Shown here piece by piece: positions 26,893 to 34,953 of a DNA stretch of 64,000 nucleotides; position 1 is the stretch's first letter; each line of letters begins with the position of its first letter. The DNA comes from VRUE01 sp963716245 (GTDB lineage: Bacteria; Actinomycetota; Thermoleophilia; Solirubrobacterales; 70-9): positions 1,922,001-1,986,000 of the forward strand of contig OY970300.1 in the NCBI GenBank assembly GCA_963716245.1. The letters run 5' to 3'. The translations under genes and the position numbers were made by a program. The notes under the pieces are model-generated. The model worked only from the letters and a program-made list of their open reading frames with translations, had not been told where the DNA came from and did not search any database.

Positions 26893-28752
26893 TCACTCGA
26901 CCGTAACGGTCTTGGCCAGATTGCGGGGCTGGTCGACGTTGAGCTCGCGGCCGCGGGCGATGTCGTAGGCGAGCAGCTGCAGCGGCAGGATCGCCAGGAT
27001 CGGCTGCAGGATCCAGTCGCTGCGCGCCACCTCGATGGTCTGGTCGGCGACCTCGCGGACCCGCTCGCAGCCCTCGGTCGCGATCGCGATCGTCCTCGCC
27101 CCCCGCGCCCGCACCTCTTCGACGTTGGAGAGGACCTTGTCGAGCACGGGGCTCTCGGTCGCGACGCAGACGACGGGCGTCGACTCGTCGAGCAGGGCGA
27201 TCGGCCCGTGCTTCATCTCGCCGGCGGCGTAGGCGTCGGTCGGGATGTAGGAGATCTCCTTCAGCTTCAGCGCCCCCTCGAGGCAGACCGGCAGGCCGAT
27301 GTGGCGGCCCAGGTAGAGGAAGAACTCGTTGGCCCCGTAGGCGTCCGCGACCCCGCGCATCTCCCCCTCGCAGCTGGCGATCGTCGCCTCGATCTTCGAG
27401 GGCAGCGACTTCATCTCCGCGATCAGCTCGGCGAGGCGCTCGGGCGGGAGCGTGCCGCGCAGCTCGGCCAAGCGCAGCCCGAGCAGGTACATCGTCGCGA
27501 CCTGGGCGACGAAGGTCTTGGTCGCGGCGACGCTGATCTCCATGCCGCTGCGGGTGTAGAGGACCGCGTCGGCGTCGCGGGTGGCCTGGCTGCCCATGAT
27601 GTTGGTGACCGCGAGGACCTTGGCGCCGCGCTCGCGCGCGAGTCGCATCGCCGCCAACGTGTCGGCGGTCTCGCCGGACTGGGTGATCCCGATGACCAGG
27701 TCGTCCGTGCCGACCACGGGGTTGCGGTAGCGGTACTCGGATGCGACGTCCATCTCGACCGGCACCCGCGCCCATTCCTCGATTGCGTAGCGGCCGACCA
27801 GGCCGGCGTGGTAGGAGGTCCCGCAGGCGACGATCACGATCCGCCTGATGCCGCGCAGGAACTCGTCGTCGAGGTCGACCTCGGAGAGGTCGACACCCTC
27901 GTCGCCGGGCAGCCGGTCGGCGATCGTCTCGGCGACCGCGTCGGGCTGTTCGTGGATCTCCTTCAGCATGAACGTCTCGTAGCCGCCCTTCTCGGCCGCC
28001 GCGGCGTCCCAGGAGACCTCTTCGGGCGGGCGCTCGACGGGCTCGCCATCGGCGTCCTCGATGCGCACCCCGGAGGCGTCGATCGTGACGATCTCGCCGT
28101 TCTCGATCCCCACCGCCCTGCGCGTCTCGGCGAGGAAGGCGGGTATCGCCGAGGCGAGGAAGGTCTCGCCCTCCCCCACGCCGACGACCAGCGGGCACTC
28201 CTTGCGTGCCCCGACCAGCAGCCCGGGCCGATCGGCGTGCATGGCGACGAAGGCGTAGTGGCCGCGCAGCTCGGCGAACGCGGCGCGCACGGCGGCGGTC
28301 AGGTCGCCCTCGAAGTGGCGGGCGATCAGGTGGGCGACGACCTCGGCGTCGGTTTCGGAGCTGAACCCCTCGCCTTCGGCCTCGAGCCGGCGCCGCAGCT
28401 TGGCGTGGTTCTCGACGATCCCGTTGAGGACGATGTGGACGCGGTCGGAGCTGTCGCTGTGCGGGTGCGCGTTCTCCTCGGTGACGCGGCCGTGGGTGGC
28501 CCACCTGGTGTGGGCGACGCCGGTCGTCGCCGGGGGGGCCGCGACGGCGACGCCGCCGCTCGCGTCGTCGCGCGCCTCGACAGCGGCGCGCAGGTTGGCG
28601 AGGTTGCCGACCGCGCGCACGCTGTCGACCCGGCCGTCCTCGATCGTCGAGACCCCGGCCGAGTCATAGCCCCGGTATTCGAGCTTCTCGAGACCGGCGA
28701 CCAGCAGTTCACGACAGGGTCGCCCGCCGACGTATCCGACGATTCCGCACAT
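26893..28752 (-). CDS. glmS: Glucosamine-6-phosphate synthase
   Basis: 619 residues. Catalytic Cys2 begins the glutaminase domain (MCGIVGYVGGRPCRELLVAG), and two SIS domains follow (VIVACGTSYHAGLVGRYAIE, TQSGETADTLAAMRLA), ending with the conserved NLAKTVTVE. It makes GlcN6P for the cell wall. Compared with usual GlmS there is an Ala-rich insert near residue 70 (SGGVAVAAPPATTG). glmM follows as the next enzyme of the pathway. Confidence 0.95.
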   Translation of the reverse strand: MCGIVGYVGGRPCRELLVAGLEKLEYRGYDSAGVSTIEDGRVDSVRAVGNLANLRAAVEARDDASGGVAVAAPPATTGVAHTRWATHGRVTEENAHPHSDSSDRVHIVLNGIVENHAKLRRRLEAEGEGFSSETDAEVVAHLIARHFEGDLTAAVRAAFAELRGHYAFVAMHADRPGLLVGARKECPLVVGVGEGETFLASAIPAFLAETRRAVGIENGEIVTIDASGVRIEDADGEPVERPPEEVSWDAAAAEKGGYETFMLKEIHEQPDAVAETIADRLPGDEGVDLSEVDLDDEFLRGIRRIVIVACGTSYHAGLVGRYAIEEWARVPVEMDVASEYRYRNPVVGTDDLVIGITQSGETADTLAAMRLARERGAKVLAVTNIMGSQATRDADAVLYTRSGMEISVAATKTFVAQVATMYLLGLRLAELRGTLPPERLAELIAEMKSLPSKIEATIASCEGEMRGVADAYGANEFFLYLGRHIGLPVCLEGALKLKEISYIPTDAYAAGEMKHGPIALLDESTPVVCVATESPVLDKVLSNVEEVRARGARTIAIATEGCERVREVADQTIEVARSDWILQPILAILPLQLLAYDIARGRELNVDQPRNLAKTVTVE

Positions 28753-28781
28753 AGGAGGCGATTAAGGGTAGAGGGCGGGAC

Positions 28782-30155
28782 TCACGAGAGCGCCTGCCTG
28801 ACGACGGCGACAAGGCGCTCGCAGACCGCGTCGGCCTCCTCGGCGGTCGGCGCCTCGGCCATCACGCGCACGAGCGGCTCGGTCCCCGACGGGCGCAGGA
28901 GGACGCGACCGCGGCCGTCGAGCTCGGCGCTCTCGCGCTCGACCGCGGCCCAGACCTCCGTCGAGCCGTCGAGCCCGCCGCGGTTCGCGACCTCGACGTT
29001 GACCAGGGTCTGCGGCAGCTTCTCCATCGCTTCCGCCTCGGCGAGGTCCCGCCCGCCCAGCTCCCGCATCGTCATCAGCGCCGCGGCGGTTCCGTCGCCC
29101 GTCGCGACGAAGTCGGTGTCGATGATGTGCCCCGACTGCTCGCCACCCAGCGACCAGTCGCGACCGCGCAGCTCGTCGAGGACGTAGCGGTCGCCGACCT
29201 TGGTCACGGCGACCTCGATCTCAGCCCTCTCCATCGCCCGGTGAAAGCCGTAGTTGCTCATCACGGTCACCGCGACGCCCCCCCGCAGCTCCCCGCGCGA
29301 CGCCTTGCCGCGCGCGACCAGCGCGATCAGCTCATCGCCGTCGTGGGCGCGACCGGAGGAGTCGACAGCGAGGACCCTGTCGCCGTCGCCGTCGAAGGCG
29401 AAGCCGATCCCCGCGCCCGAGGACCGGACGTGCGCAGCCAGGTTGTCGAGGTGCGTGGAGCCGCAGCCGTCGTTGATGTTGCGGCCGTCGGGCTCCGCCG
29501 CGACCACGTCGACGTGAGCCCCGAGGCGCTCGAAGATCGCCGGCGCGGCGCGGTAGGTCGCGCCGTTGGCGCAGTCGAGGGCGACGTGCACCCCGGAGAG
29601 ATCGAGCGGGAAGGCGGACTCGAGCGCCCGCAGGTAGTCCTCCAAACCGCCGTCGAGCTCGCGCACGTGGCCGACCGCCGGCGCGGTAGAGGTTGCTCCC
29701 GCTATCCGATCAAAACCTCTACCGCCCTCGTCGAGCTGTGCCTCGATCCGGGCCTCGGCCTCGTCGTCGAGCTTGGTCCCGGCGGCGCTGAAGAACTTGA
29801 TCCCGTTGTCCCGGTAGGGGTTGTGGGACGCGGAGACGACCGCGGCCAGGTCGAGGCCGAGGCGCTTGACGAGGATCGCGGCGGCGGGAGTCGGCAGGAC
29901 GCCGCCGAGCAGCGCGTCTCCGCCCGCCTCGGCGATCCCCGCCGCCAGCGCGGCTTCCAGCATCGGTCCCGACTCGCGCGTGTCGCGGACGATCAGGACC
30001 TGCGGCGCGTGGCGCCTTTCTCGGACATGTTCCGAGCTTTGCGCCAACGACCGGACCGCAGCCCGGCCCAACCGCGTGGCCAGCTCGGCGGTGAGGAAGG
30101 TACCGACCTCTCCCCGGACCCCGTCGGTTCCGAAGAGCTTGCGCTCGTTGGACAT
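28782..30155 (-). CDS. glmM: Phosphoglucosamine mutase with hairpin-encoded inserts
   Basis: 457 residues. Phosphoserine in VVSASHNP (Ser110), metal loop FAFDGDGDR, sugar-binding GGEQSGHI and phosphate-binding LLRPSGTEPLVRVM. It converts GlcN6P to GlcN1P, the step after GlmS. Two parts look foreign: residues about 37-49 (around SSEHVRERRHA) coincide with the 35-nt hairpin at 30011-30045, and residues about 144-158 (RGFDRIAGATSTAP) with the 12-bp-arm palindrome at 29683-29725. Both are in surface loops between conserved blocks. Confidence 0.93.
   Translation of the reverse strand: MSNERKLFGTDGVRGEVGTFLTAELATRLGRAAVRSLAQSSEHVRERRHAPQVLIVRDTRESGPMLEAALAAGIAEAGGDALLGGVLPTPAAAILVKRLGLDLAAVVSASHNPYRDNGIKFFSAAGTKLDDEAEARIEAQLDEGGRGFDRIAGATSTAPAVGHVRELDGGLEDYLRALESAFPLDLSGVHVALDCANGATYRAAPAIFERLGAHVDVVAAEPDGRNINDGCGSTHLDNLAAHVRSSGAGIGFAFDGDGDRVLAVDSSGRAHDGDELIALVARGKASRGELRGGVAVTVMSNYGFHRAMERAEIEVAVTKVGDRYVLDELRGRDWSLGGEQSGHIIDTDFVATGDGTAAALMTMRELGGRDLAEAEAMEKLPQTLVNVEVANRGGLDGSTEVWAAVERESAELDGRGRVLLRPSGTEPLVRVMAEAPTAEEADAVCERLVAVVRQALS
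29683..29725 (+). repeat. Perfect 12-bp-arm palindrome inside glmM
   Basis: GCGGTAGAGGTT (29683-29694) and AACCTCTACCGC (29714-29725) are exact inverse complements around a 19-base loop. It encodes a loop of GlmM not expected from the family. No second copy of this sequence was seen in the window. Confidence 0.55.
30011..30045 (+). repeat. 35-nt hairpin repeat, copy 3 (inside glmM)
   Basis: GGCGCCTTTCTCGGA at the left pairs with the last 15 bases (TCCGAGCTTTGCGCC) except for a CTTT/CTTT bulge. Its length and ends equal the intergenic copies at 7349-7383 and 32806-32840; this one is translated within glmM. Confidence 0.55.
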
Positions 30156-30164
30156 ATGTGGCGC

Positions 30165-31151
30165 CTAGCGCTTCGAGAACTGCGGGCGCTTGCGGGCCTT
30201 CTTGAGGCCGGCCTTGCGGCGCTCCTTGACCCGGGCGTCGCGGGTGAGGAAGCCGCGCCGCTTCAGCTCGCCGCGCAGCTCGGGATCGACCTCGGTCAGC
30301 GCCCTGGCGATGCCGTGGCGAACTGCCCCGGCCTGACCGCTGACGCCGCCGCCGTGGACGCGGACGCGGACGTCGACGTTGCCCTCGTAGCCGGTCGTGG
30401 TGAGCGCCTGGCGGGCGATCGTCTGGTGCAGCGGGCGCGGGAAGAACTCCTCGATCGGCCGGTTGTTGATCTCGATCTTGCCGCCGCCGGGCAGCAACGT
30501 CACCCGGGCGATCGCCGACTTGCGTTTGCCGGTCGCCAGGAAGCGGCGGTCGCCCTCGATCTTGGCCGGGGCGCGGCTTGCGGCCTGATCCTCCTCGACC
30601 GTGTCGGAGACCAGCGCTGCCTCGCGCTGCCTCCGCTCCTCCTCCTCGGCCTCGCGCCGCGCCTGCTCCTCGGCACTGAGCGGCCGCGCCTCGGGCTCGA
30701 CCGCAATCGGCTCCAGGTCGGCCCCCGGGATCACGTCCTTCTTCTTCTCAGCCTTCGCCTCCTCCGCAGGCTCGTCCTCCTCCTGCTCAGCCACCGGAGC
30801 CTGCGCAGGCTCCTCCTGCTCAGCGGTGGGGGCCTCGGCAGGCTCCTCCGCAGCGACCTCGTCCTGAGGGGCATCCTCTGCAGGCGCATCGTCCTGCGGC
30901 TGCTCCTCCGCGGCGGCCTCGTCCTGAGGGGCATCTTGTGATGCGTCGGGCGCGGACTCCTCAGCCGCAGGGGCCGGCGCCTCGTCGGCCTCGGACGCAT
31001 CTCCCGCGGGTGGCGTGGGGGTGGGCTCCTCGCCCGCAGCCTGCGAGGACGAGGAGTCCTCCCCCGCGACAGGACCCGCGGGCGGTGCGCCCTCGTCCTG
31101 AGGGGCGTTCTCCTCCTGCGACTGCTCGTTTTCCTGCGGCTCGTCAACCAT
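30165..31151 (-). CDS. rpsI: Ribosomal protein uS9 with long acidic N-terminal extension
   Basis: 328 residues; the S9 core is only the last 130 (FLATGKRKSAIARVTLLPGG, PLHQTIARQALTTTG, VRHGIARALTEVDPE and the terminal KKARKRPQFSKR). The first 200 residues are an acidic Ala/Glu/Pro/Gln-rich low-complexity tract with repeats like AEEPAEAPTAEQEEPAQAP and ending in a Glu/Arg helix. The palindromic element at 31004-31081 encodes residues 24-50. ATG 31151 overlaps the rplM stop. The C-terminal KR reaches the tRNA P site in the ribosome. Confidence 0.93.
   Translation of the reverse strand: MVDEPQENEQSQEENAPQDEGAPPAGPVAGEDSSSSQAAGEEPTPTPPAGDASEADEAPAPAAEESAPDASQDAPQDEAAAEEQPQDDAPAEDAPQDEVAAEEPAEAPTAEQEEPAQAPVAEQEEDEPAEEAKAEKKKDVIPGADLEPIAVEPEARPLSAEEQARREAEEEERRQREAALVSDTVEEDQAASRAPAKIEGDRRFLATGKRKSAIARVTLLPGGGKIEINNRPIEEFFPRPLHQTIARQALTTTGYEGNVDVRVRVHGGGVSGQAGAVRHGIARALTEVDPELRGELKRRGFLTRDARVKERRKAGLKKARKRPQFSKR
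31004..31081 (+). repeat. In-frame palindromic element, copy 2 (78 bp)
   Basis: Same ends as the copies at 10848 and 39825: CCGCGGGTGGCG at the left, GCGACAGGACCCGCGG at the right. The interior has a second inverted repeat (GGGCTCCTCGC and GGACGAGGAGTCC regions). At 26 codons it keeps rpsI in frame; translation is AGPVAGED...GEEPTPTPPAG. Confidence 0.75.
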
Positions 31152-31582
31152 CACTTGATCTCCATCTGCTGTGGTTTCTGCGCCGCATGCGGATGATCCG
31201 GCCCCGCGTACACCTTCAGCTTGGTCAGCTGTTTGCGGGCGAGGCGGTTGCGGGGAAGCATCCCCTTCACCGCCTTGCGGATCACCTCCTCGGGACGGCG
31301 GTCGAGCATCTCGGCAAGCGTCCGGGACTTGATCCCACCCGGGTAGCCGCTGTGGCGCCAGTAGCGCTTCTGCTCGAGCTTGTTGCCGGTCACCCGGATC
31401 TTCTCGGCGTTGACGACGACCACGAAGTCGCCGGTGTCGACGTGCGGCGTGTACTCGGGCTTGCGCTTGCCGCGCAGGGCATCGGCGATCCGGGTCGCCA
31501 GGCGGCCCAGGGTCTGGCCCTCGGCGTCGACGACATACCAGTCACGCTGGCGATCGGCAGGCGTTGCGACGTAGGTCTTCAT
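31151..31582 (-). CDS. rplM: Ribosomal protein uL13
   Basis: 143 residues: WYVVDAEGQTLGRLATRIAD, DTGDFVVVVNAEKIRVTGNK, YWRHSGYPGGIKSRTLAEML and VKGMLPRNRLARKQLTKLKV. Standard length; a large-subunit assembly protein. First gene of the rplM-rpsI pair. Confidence 0.97.
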   Translation of the reverse strand: MKTYVATPADRQRDWYVVDAEGQTLGRLATRIADALRGKRKPEYTPHVDTGDFVVVVNAEKIRVTGNKLEQKRYWRHSGYPGGIKSRTLAEMLDRRPEEVIRKAVKGMLPRNRLARKQLTKLKVYAGPDHPHAAQKPQQMEIK

Positions 31583-31689
31583 CAGAGAAAAGCCGCGGGG
31601 AAGCCCCAGCGGCCCCGGGATGATAGCCGCAGTGCCAAGGTGGCGTGCCCGACCCTCCTCACGCCGACACCGTGTCTATACTGCCGCGC

Positions 31690-31838
31690 CAGCAATGCCT
31701 AATCCCGACCGGACCGCCGGACGGGAGCGGAGGAACCGCAGGGACCGTTGCAGTTCCAGGTCCCAGGGGCGAATCGGACGAAAAGGTCCGTAGCGCATCT
31801 CTTTCAGCGCGAGCCCGACAGCTAACTCCGCAGGCGAT
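31690..31838 (+). promoter_or_regulatory. c-di-AMP (ydaO/yuaA) riboswitch
   Basis: The 270-base gap upstream of the M23 peptidase carries the conserved blocks in order: GCGGAGGAACCGC (31727-31739), GGGGCGAATC (31766-31775), CCCGACAGCTAAC (31814-31826) and GCAGGCG (31830-31836). These match the ydaO consensus. A TATACT at 31677-31682 is a likely -10 box. In actinobacteria this class controls wall hydrolases and resuscitation factors; high c-di-AMP should lower expression of the downstream peptidase. Confidence 0.85.
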
Positions 31839-31853
31839 CGAGAGAGAGGGCAA

Positions 31854-32792
31854 GTGGCACGTAGTCATACGAGCGCCAAGCCTTGGCTGGCCGGTTGGAT
31901 TTCGATAGTCGCGACGACGGTGCTCCTGACGAGCGCCGCGAACGCGCTCGCCGTGACCGGGGGCGCGCCGACCCCGAGCGGGAGCGCACCGGCGCCCGCC
32001 AGCCGCCCTGGCGCGCCGGATGCCGCGCCGAGCGTCGGATCGCTGCGCCTCGTCTCCGCCGAGACCTCGCCCAAAAAGTCCTTCTACTACGGCGTCCGCT
32101 ACCCCAAGCTGACCTACACGATCGGCAGCAGCCAGTCGGTCAACGACCTGCGAATCGACGTCGTCGACGCGGCCGGCGCGACCGTCAAGACCTTCTACCG
32201 GAGCGATGTCGCCCCGGACGTTCCCAACAGCATCCGCTGGGACGGCACCGGCAACGACGGGCGGCCCGCCCCCAACGGCCGCTACAGGTTTCAGGTCTCC
32301 CCCCAGGGCGAGACGACCGAGGCGATGCAGTCCAGCACTCCGCCCGCGGAACTCGGCTTCGCCCTCTACGGCTACGCCTTCCCCGTCCTCGGCACGCACG
32401 ATTTCGGCGGCGCCGGAGCCGTCTTCGGCGCCGGGCGCAGCGGCCACACGCACCAGGGCCACGACGTGATGGCCGAGTGCGGCGTTCCTCTCGTCGCCGC
32501 CCGCGGGGGCCGGGTCCAGTACTCGGGGGTCGACGACGCGGCCGGCAACTACCTCGTCATCGACGGCCGCGGCACCGGCTTCGACACCGCCTACATGCAC
32601 CTGCTCGAACCGTCGCCGCTGCAGACCGGCGACCTCGTCCGCACCGGCCAGCCGATCGGCCTGGTCGGGAGCACCGGCTCCTCGAGCGCCTGCCACCTGC
32701 ACTTCGAGATCTGGGCGGCACCGGGCTGGTACGAGGGCGGCAGCCCGATCGACCCGCTCCCCTACCTGCTCAAGTGGGACCGCTACAGCTGA
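31854..32792 (+). CDS. M23 metallopeptidase under riboswitch control
   Basis: 312 residues from GTG 31854. An N-terminal membrane segment or signal (AGWISIVATTVLLTSAANALA), a Pro/Ala linker, a FlgD-like beta domain (about 80-155, VNDLRIDVVDAAGATVKTFY and GNDGRPAPNGRYRFQV) and a LytM-type M23 domain with zinc ligands in HTHQGHDVMAECG and HLHFEIW. It should cut peptidoglycan cross-links outside the cell. The c-di-AMP riboswitch lies directly upstream. Confidence 0.88.
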   Translation: MARSHTSAKPWLAGWISIVATTVLLTSAANALAVTGGAPTPSGSAPAPASRPGAPDAAPSVGSLRLVSAETSPKKSFYYGVRYPKLTYTIGSSQSVNDLRIDVVDAAGATVKTFYRSDVAPDVPNSIRWDGTGNDGRPAPNGRYRFQVSPQGETTEAMQSSTPPAELGFALYGYAFPVLGTHDFGGAGAVFGAGRSGHTHQGHDVMAECGVPLVAARGGRVQYSGVDDAAGNYLVIDGRGTGFDTAYMHLLEPSPLQTGDLVRTGQPIGLVGSTGSSSACHLHFEIWAAPGWYEGGSPIDPLPYLLKWDRYS

Positions 32793-32804
32793 TCCCCTCT
32801 GGCC

Positions 32805-32841
32805 GGGCGCCTTCCTAACGCATAGCGTCAAGAAGGCGCCC
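32805..32841 (+). repeat. 35-nt hairpin repeat, copy 2
   Basis: GGGCGCCTTC...GAAGGCGCCC closes a long stem; the inner ACGC/GCGT pairs around an ATA loop. It starts 12 bases after the peptidase stop and could serve as its terminator although it lacks a U-tract. The core 32806-32840 equals copy 1 in length and outer stem. Confidence 0.65.
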
Positions 32842-32853
32842 ACCAGGCTCTAG

Positions 32854-32868
32854 TGAGACTGAGTCTCA
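32854..32868 (+). promoter_or_regulatory. Fur/Zur-type operator
   Basis: TGAGACTGAGTCTCA is a perfect 7-1-7 inverted repeat, the geometry of Fur-family boxes, 21 bases upstream of the Fur-type gene that precedes a zinc transporter. It probably mediates autoregulation by that regulator. Confidence 0.7.
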
Positions 32869-32889
32869 TTATCTGGTAGCGTCGCCCGT

Positions 32890-33312
32890 GTGACCTGGAT
32901 GGAGCGGGCATCGCGGCGCCTCGAGGAGGCGGGTCTCCGCAGCGGCGGCTCGCGGCGGCGGGTGATCGAGCTGCTCGGCTCCGAGAGCTGCGCGCTGACC
33001 GCGCTGGAGATGGACCGGCGGCTCGACTCGGTCGGCCGGGCCACGGTGTACCGGACGCTGGAGCAGCTGGAGCGGCTGCACCTGGTGCAGCGGGTCGAGA
33101 TCGGCGGCGACGCGGCCGGCTACGAGCGCCTCGACGCCGAGGAGCATCACCATCACCTCGTCTGCGAGGACTGCGGACGCCTCACACCATTCGCCAGCGA
33201 GGAGCTGGAGAGCGCGATCGAGGCGGCCGGCCGGCGCTCCGGCTTCGCGCTCGCCGCCCACGACGTCGTCCTGCGGGGGACCTGCGCGCCCTGCTCGGAG
33301 CGCCGTGCCTGA
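32890..33312 (+). CDS. Fur-family regulator, probably Zur
   Basis: 140 residues from GTG 32890. Winged helix (TALEMDRRLDSVGRATVYRT), then the dimer/metal domain with HHHHLVCEDCGRL and CAPCSERR, the two CxxC pairs of the structural zinc site. A Zur role is inferred from the overlapping ZIP-type transporter gene and the operator just upstream; Fur or PerR cannot be excluded. Confidence 0.85.
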   Translation: MTWMERASRRLEEAGLRSGGSRRRVIELLGSESCALTALEMDRRLDSVGRATVYRTLEQLERLHLVQRVEIGGDAAGYERLDAEEHHHHLVCEDCGRLTPFASEELESAIEAAGRRSGFALAAHDVVLRGTCAPCSERRA

Positions 33313-34042
33313 GGTCGCGATACCGCTCGCGGCGCTGGCGGTCGTGGCGATCCTCGCCGGCGGCTCCGTGGCGCTGCGGCTCGCCCACTCGCTGCCGACC
33401 GTCGTCGCGCTGAGCGGCGGCATCGTCGTCGCGGTCGCGCTGCTGGAGGTGCTGCCGGAGGCGATCGAGAACATCGGCGAGGCGCACGACGCCGTGCCGC
33501 TGGTCGCGGTCGGCTTCCTCGCCTTCTTCCTGCTCGAGCGGGTGCTCGTGCTCCACCACCGCGACGACCCCGAGCAGGCGAGGGCCCACCATCACGTCGG
33601 CGTGCTCGGCGCCCTGGGCCTCTCGCTGCACACCTTCACCGACGGGGTCGGGATCGGGCTCGCCTTCAGCGTCAACGCCGAGACCGGCATCCTCGTCCTG
33701 ATCGCCGTGGTCAGCCACGGCTTCGCCGACGGGCTGAACACGGTCAGCTTCGTGATGAGCCAGTCGGGCGACCGCTCGCGGGCAAAGCGCTGGCTGCGAA
33801 TCGACGCCCTCGCGCCGTTGGTCGGTGCCGCGGTCGGCTCCCTGATCTCCGTCTCCGACCAGACGCTCGGCTACTTCCTCGCCCTCTACGCCGGATTCTT
33901 CCTCTACATGGGCGCCACCGACCTCCTCCCCGCCGCGCACGCCCACGAGCACGACGGCGAGGGCTCATGGCTCCGCGTGGGCCTGACGATCGCCGGCTTC
34001 GCCGCGATCTACGGGGTCACCCTCATCGGCCACCCCGGCTGA
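33305..34042 (+). CDS. ZIP-family metal transporter
   Basis: 245 residues, eight hydrophobic segments. Helix IV HTFTDGVGIGLAF and helix V VVSHGFADGLNTVSF carry the metal-coordinating His/Asp residues of ZIP proteins; a His-rich loop (HHHVG) lies between helices III and IV. It should import Zn2+ or another divalent metal. The start overlaps the regulator's end by eight bases. Confidence 0.88.
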   Translation: MPEVAIPLAALAVVAILAGGSVALRLAHSLPTVVALSGGIVVAVALLEVLPEAIENIGEAHDAVPLVAVGFLAFFLLERVLVLHHRDDPEQARAHHHVGVLGALGLSLHTFTDGVGIGLAFSVNAETGILVLIAVVSHGFADGLNTVSFVMSQSGDRSRAKRWLRIDALAPLVGAAVGSLISVSDQTLGYFLALYAGFFLYMGATDLLPAAHAHEHDGEGSWLRVGLTIAGFAAIYGVTLIGHPG

Positions 34043-34828
34043 GGCCCGCCCGCGCCATTCGACCAGCGCCAGGGCGAGCGCGACCGGCACCGTCGCCGGC
34101 AACGTGTCGACCGCGAAGAAGAGCAGGTCGAACCCAAGCCCAAGCCCCGTCACCAGCACCGCCCCGTCCCGCTGCCGATGGGCCGATTCCCGTCGCCTGG
34201 AGCCCTGTTTCAGGCCCGTCGGCCGGGGAGCGGCGAGGAGGCAGCCGACCGTGGCGGCGAGGAATGCGTCGCCGAAGCCCATCCGGGCGGTGCCGAGTTC
34301 GAGCACCTGGAGGCGCGGCAGGCCGCCGGGGTCGGCGGCGACGAGGACGCCGCTCGGTCCCTGCAAGAGCTCGGCGGCGATCAGGGCCGCGTCGATCGCC
34401 GCCATCGCGTAGACCCCCCAACGCAGCCAGGCAGCCGGCACGACCGAGACGAGCAGCCAGCCGAGCGAGACGCAGGCGAGCGCGGAAAGCGCCGTGGCCG
34501 CGACCTCTCCGGCAAGCGATCCCTGCGCGGCCCAGGCGACGACGAACAGCGGCACCGCCCCGAGCGCCCACCACGGTCGCGCGCCATGGACCAACGCCCC
34601 GAGCGCCAGCGCAGCCAGCGGCGGCACCGCGACCAGCGCGAGCCAGGCGAGCGCGTCGGCGGAATCGGGCAACAGCTCGATCCCGAAGACCACGACGACG
34701 ATCGACCCCGCGGGCACCAACGCCCACCACGGACTCTCGGGCATCCAGTCGCGCCGCTCCACCGGCCGCGGCAGCGCCACCAGCGCCGCCTGGAGGAGGC
34801 TGAGGGCCGCTATCGAGGCCGCAAACAT
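33965..34828 (-). CDS. Polytopic membrane protein with GxGD motif
   Basis: 287 residues, about seven to eight helices. TARMGFGDAFLAATVG contains a GxGD and an earlier helix has YAMAAIDAALIAAELL; paired membrane aspartates, one in GxGD, are the hallmark of presenilin/prepilin-peptidase proteases. The match is by motif only and the family is not recognised. The segment TGLKQGSRRRESAHRQRDG in the following loop is encoded by the 48-bp repeat at 34175-34222. The 3' end overlaps the ZIP gene by 78 bases in convergent orientation. Confidence 0.65.
   Translation of the reverse strand: MFAASIAALSLLQAALVALPRPVERRDWMPESPWWALVPAGSIVVVVFGIELLPDSADALAWLALVAVPPLAALALGALVHGARPWWALGAVPLFVVAWAAQGSLAGEVAATALSALACVSLGWLLVSVVPAAWLRWGVYAMAAIDAALIAAELLQGPSGVLVAADPGGLPRLQVLELGTARMGFGDAFLAATVGCLLAAPRPTGLKQGSRRRESAHRQRDGAVLVTGLGLGFDLLFFAVDTLPATVPVALALALVEWRGRASAGVADEGDPVDRGEAGDRQAHAEP
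34175..34222 (+). repeat. 48-bp inverted-end element, copy B
   Basis: CCGATGGGCC and GGCCCGTCGG form 10-bp inverted ends with one mismatch. 41 of 48 positions agree with the reverse complement of 17923-17970. It lies in the coding region of the GxGD membrane protein and is 16 codons long. Confidence 0.65.
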
Positions 34829-34851
34829 CGGGATGACGCGGTCAGGAGGTT

Positions 34852-34936
34852 GCCTGGATAGGACGCAGGCGATTTGCCGCCGGGAGCGTAGATCGTCCTA
34901 CGTGACCAAGGCGAATCGCCGAGGACACCGCCAGGC
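34852..34936 (+). repeat. Three-tier palindrome between two genes
   Basis: An 85-base inverted repeat with one common centre: GCCTGG/CCAGGC at the ends, GGCGATTTGCC/GGCGAATCGCC in the middle, CGTAG/CTACG inside. It fills the 125-base gap between the membrane gene's start and guaA's stop. It could be the guaA terminator or a repeat relic; no second copy seen. Confidence 0.5.
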
Positions 34937-34953
34937 GACATCCTGGCCCGTCA

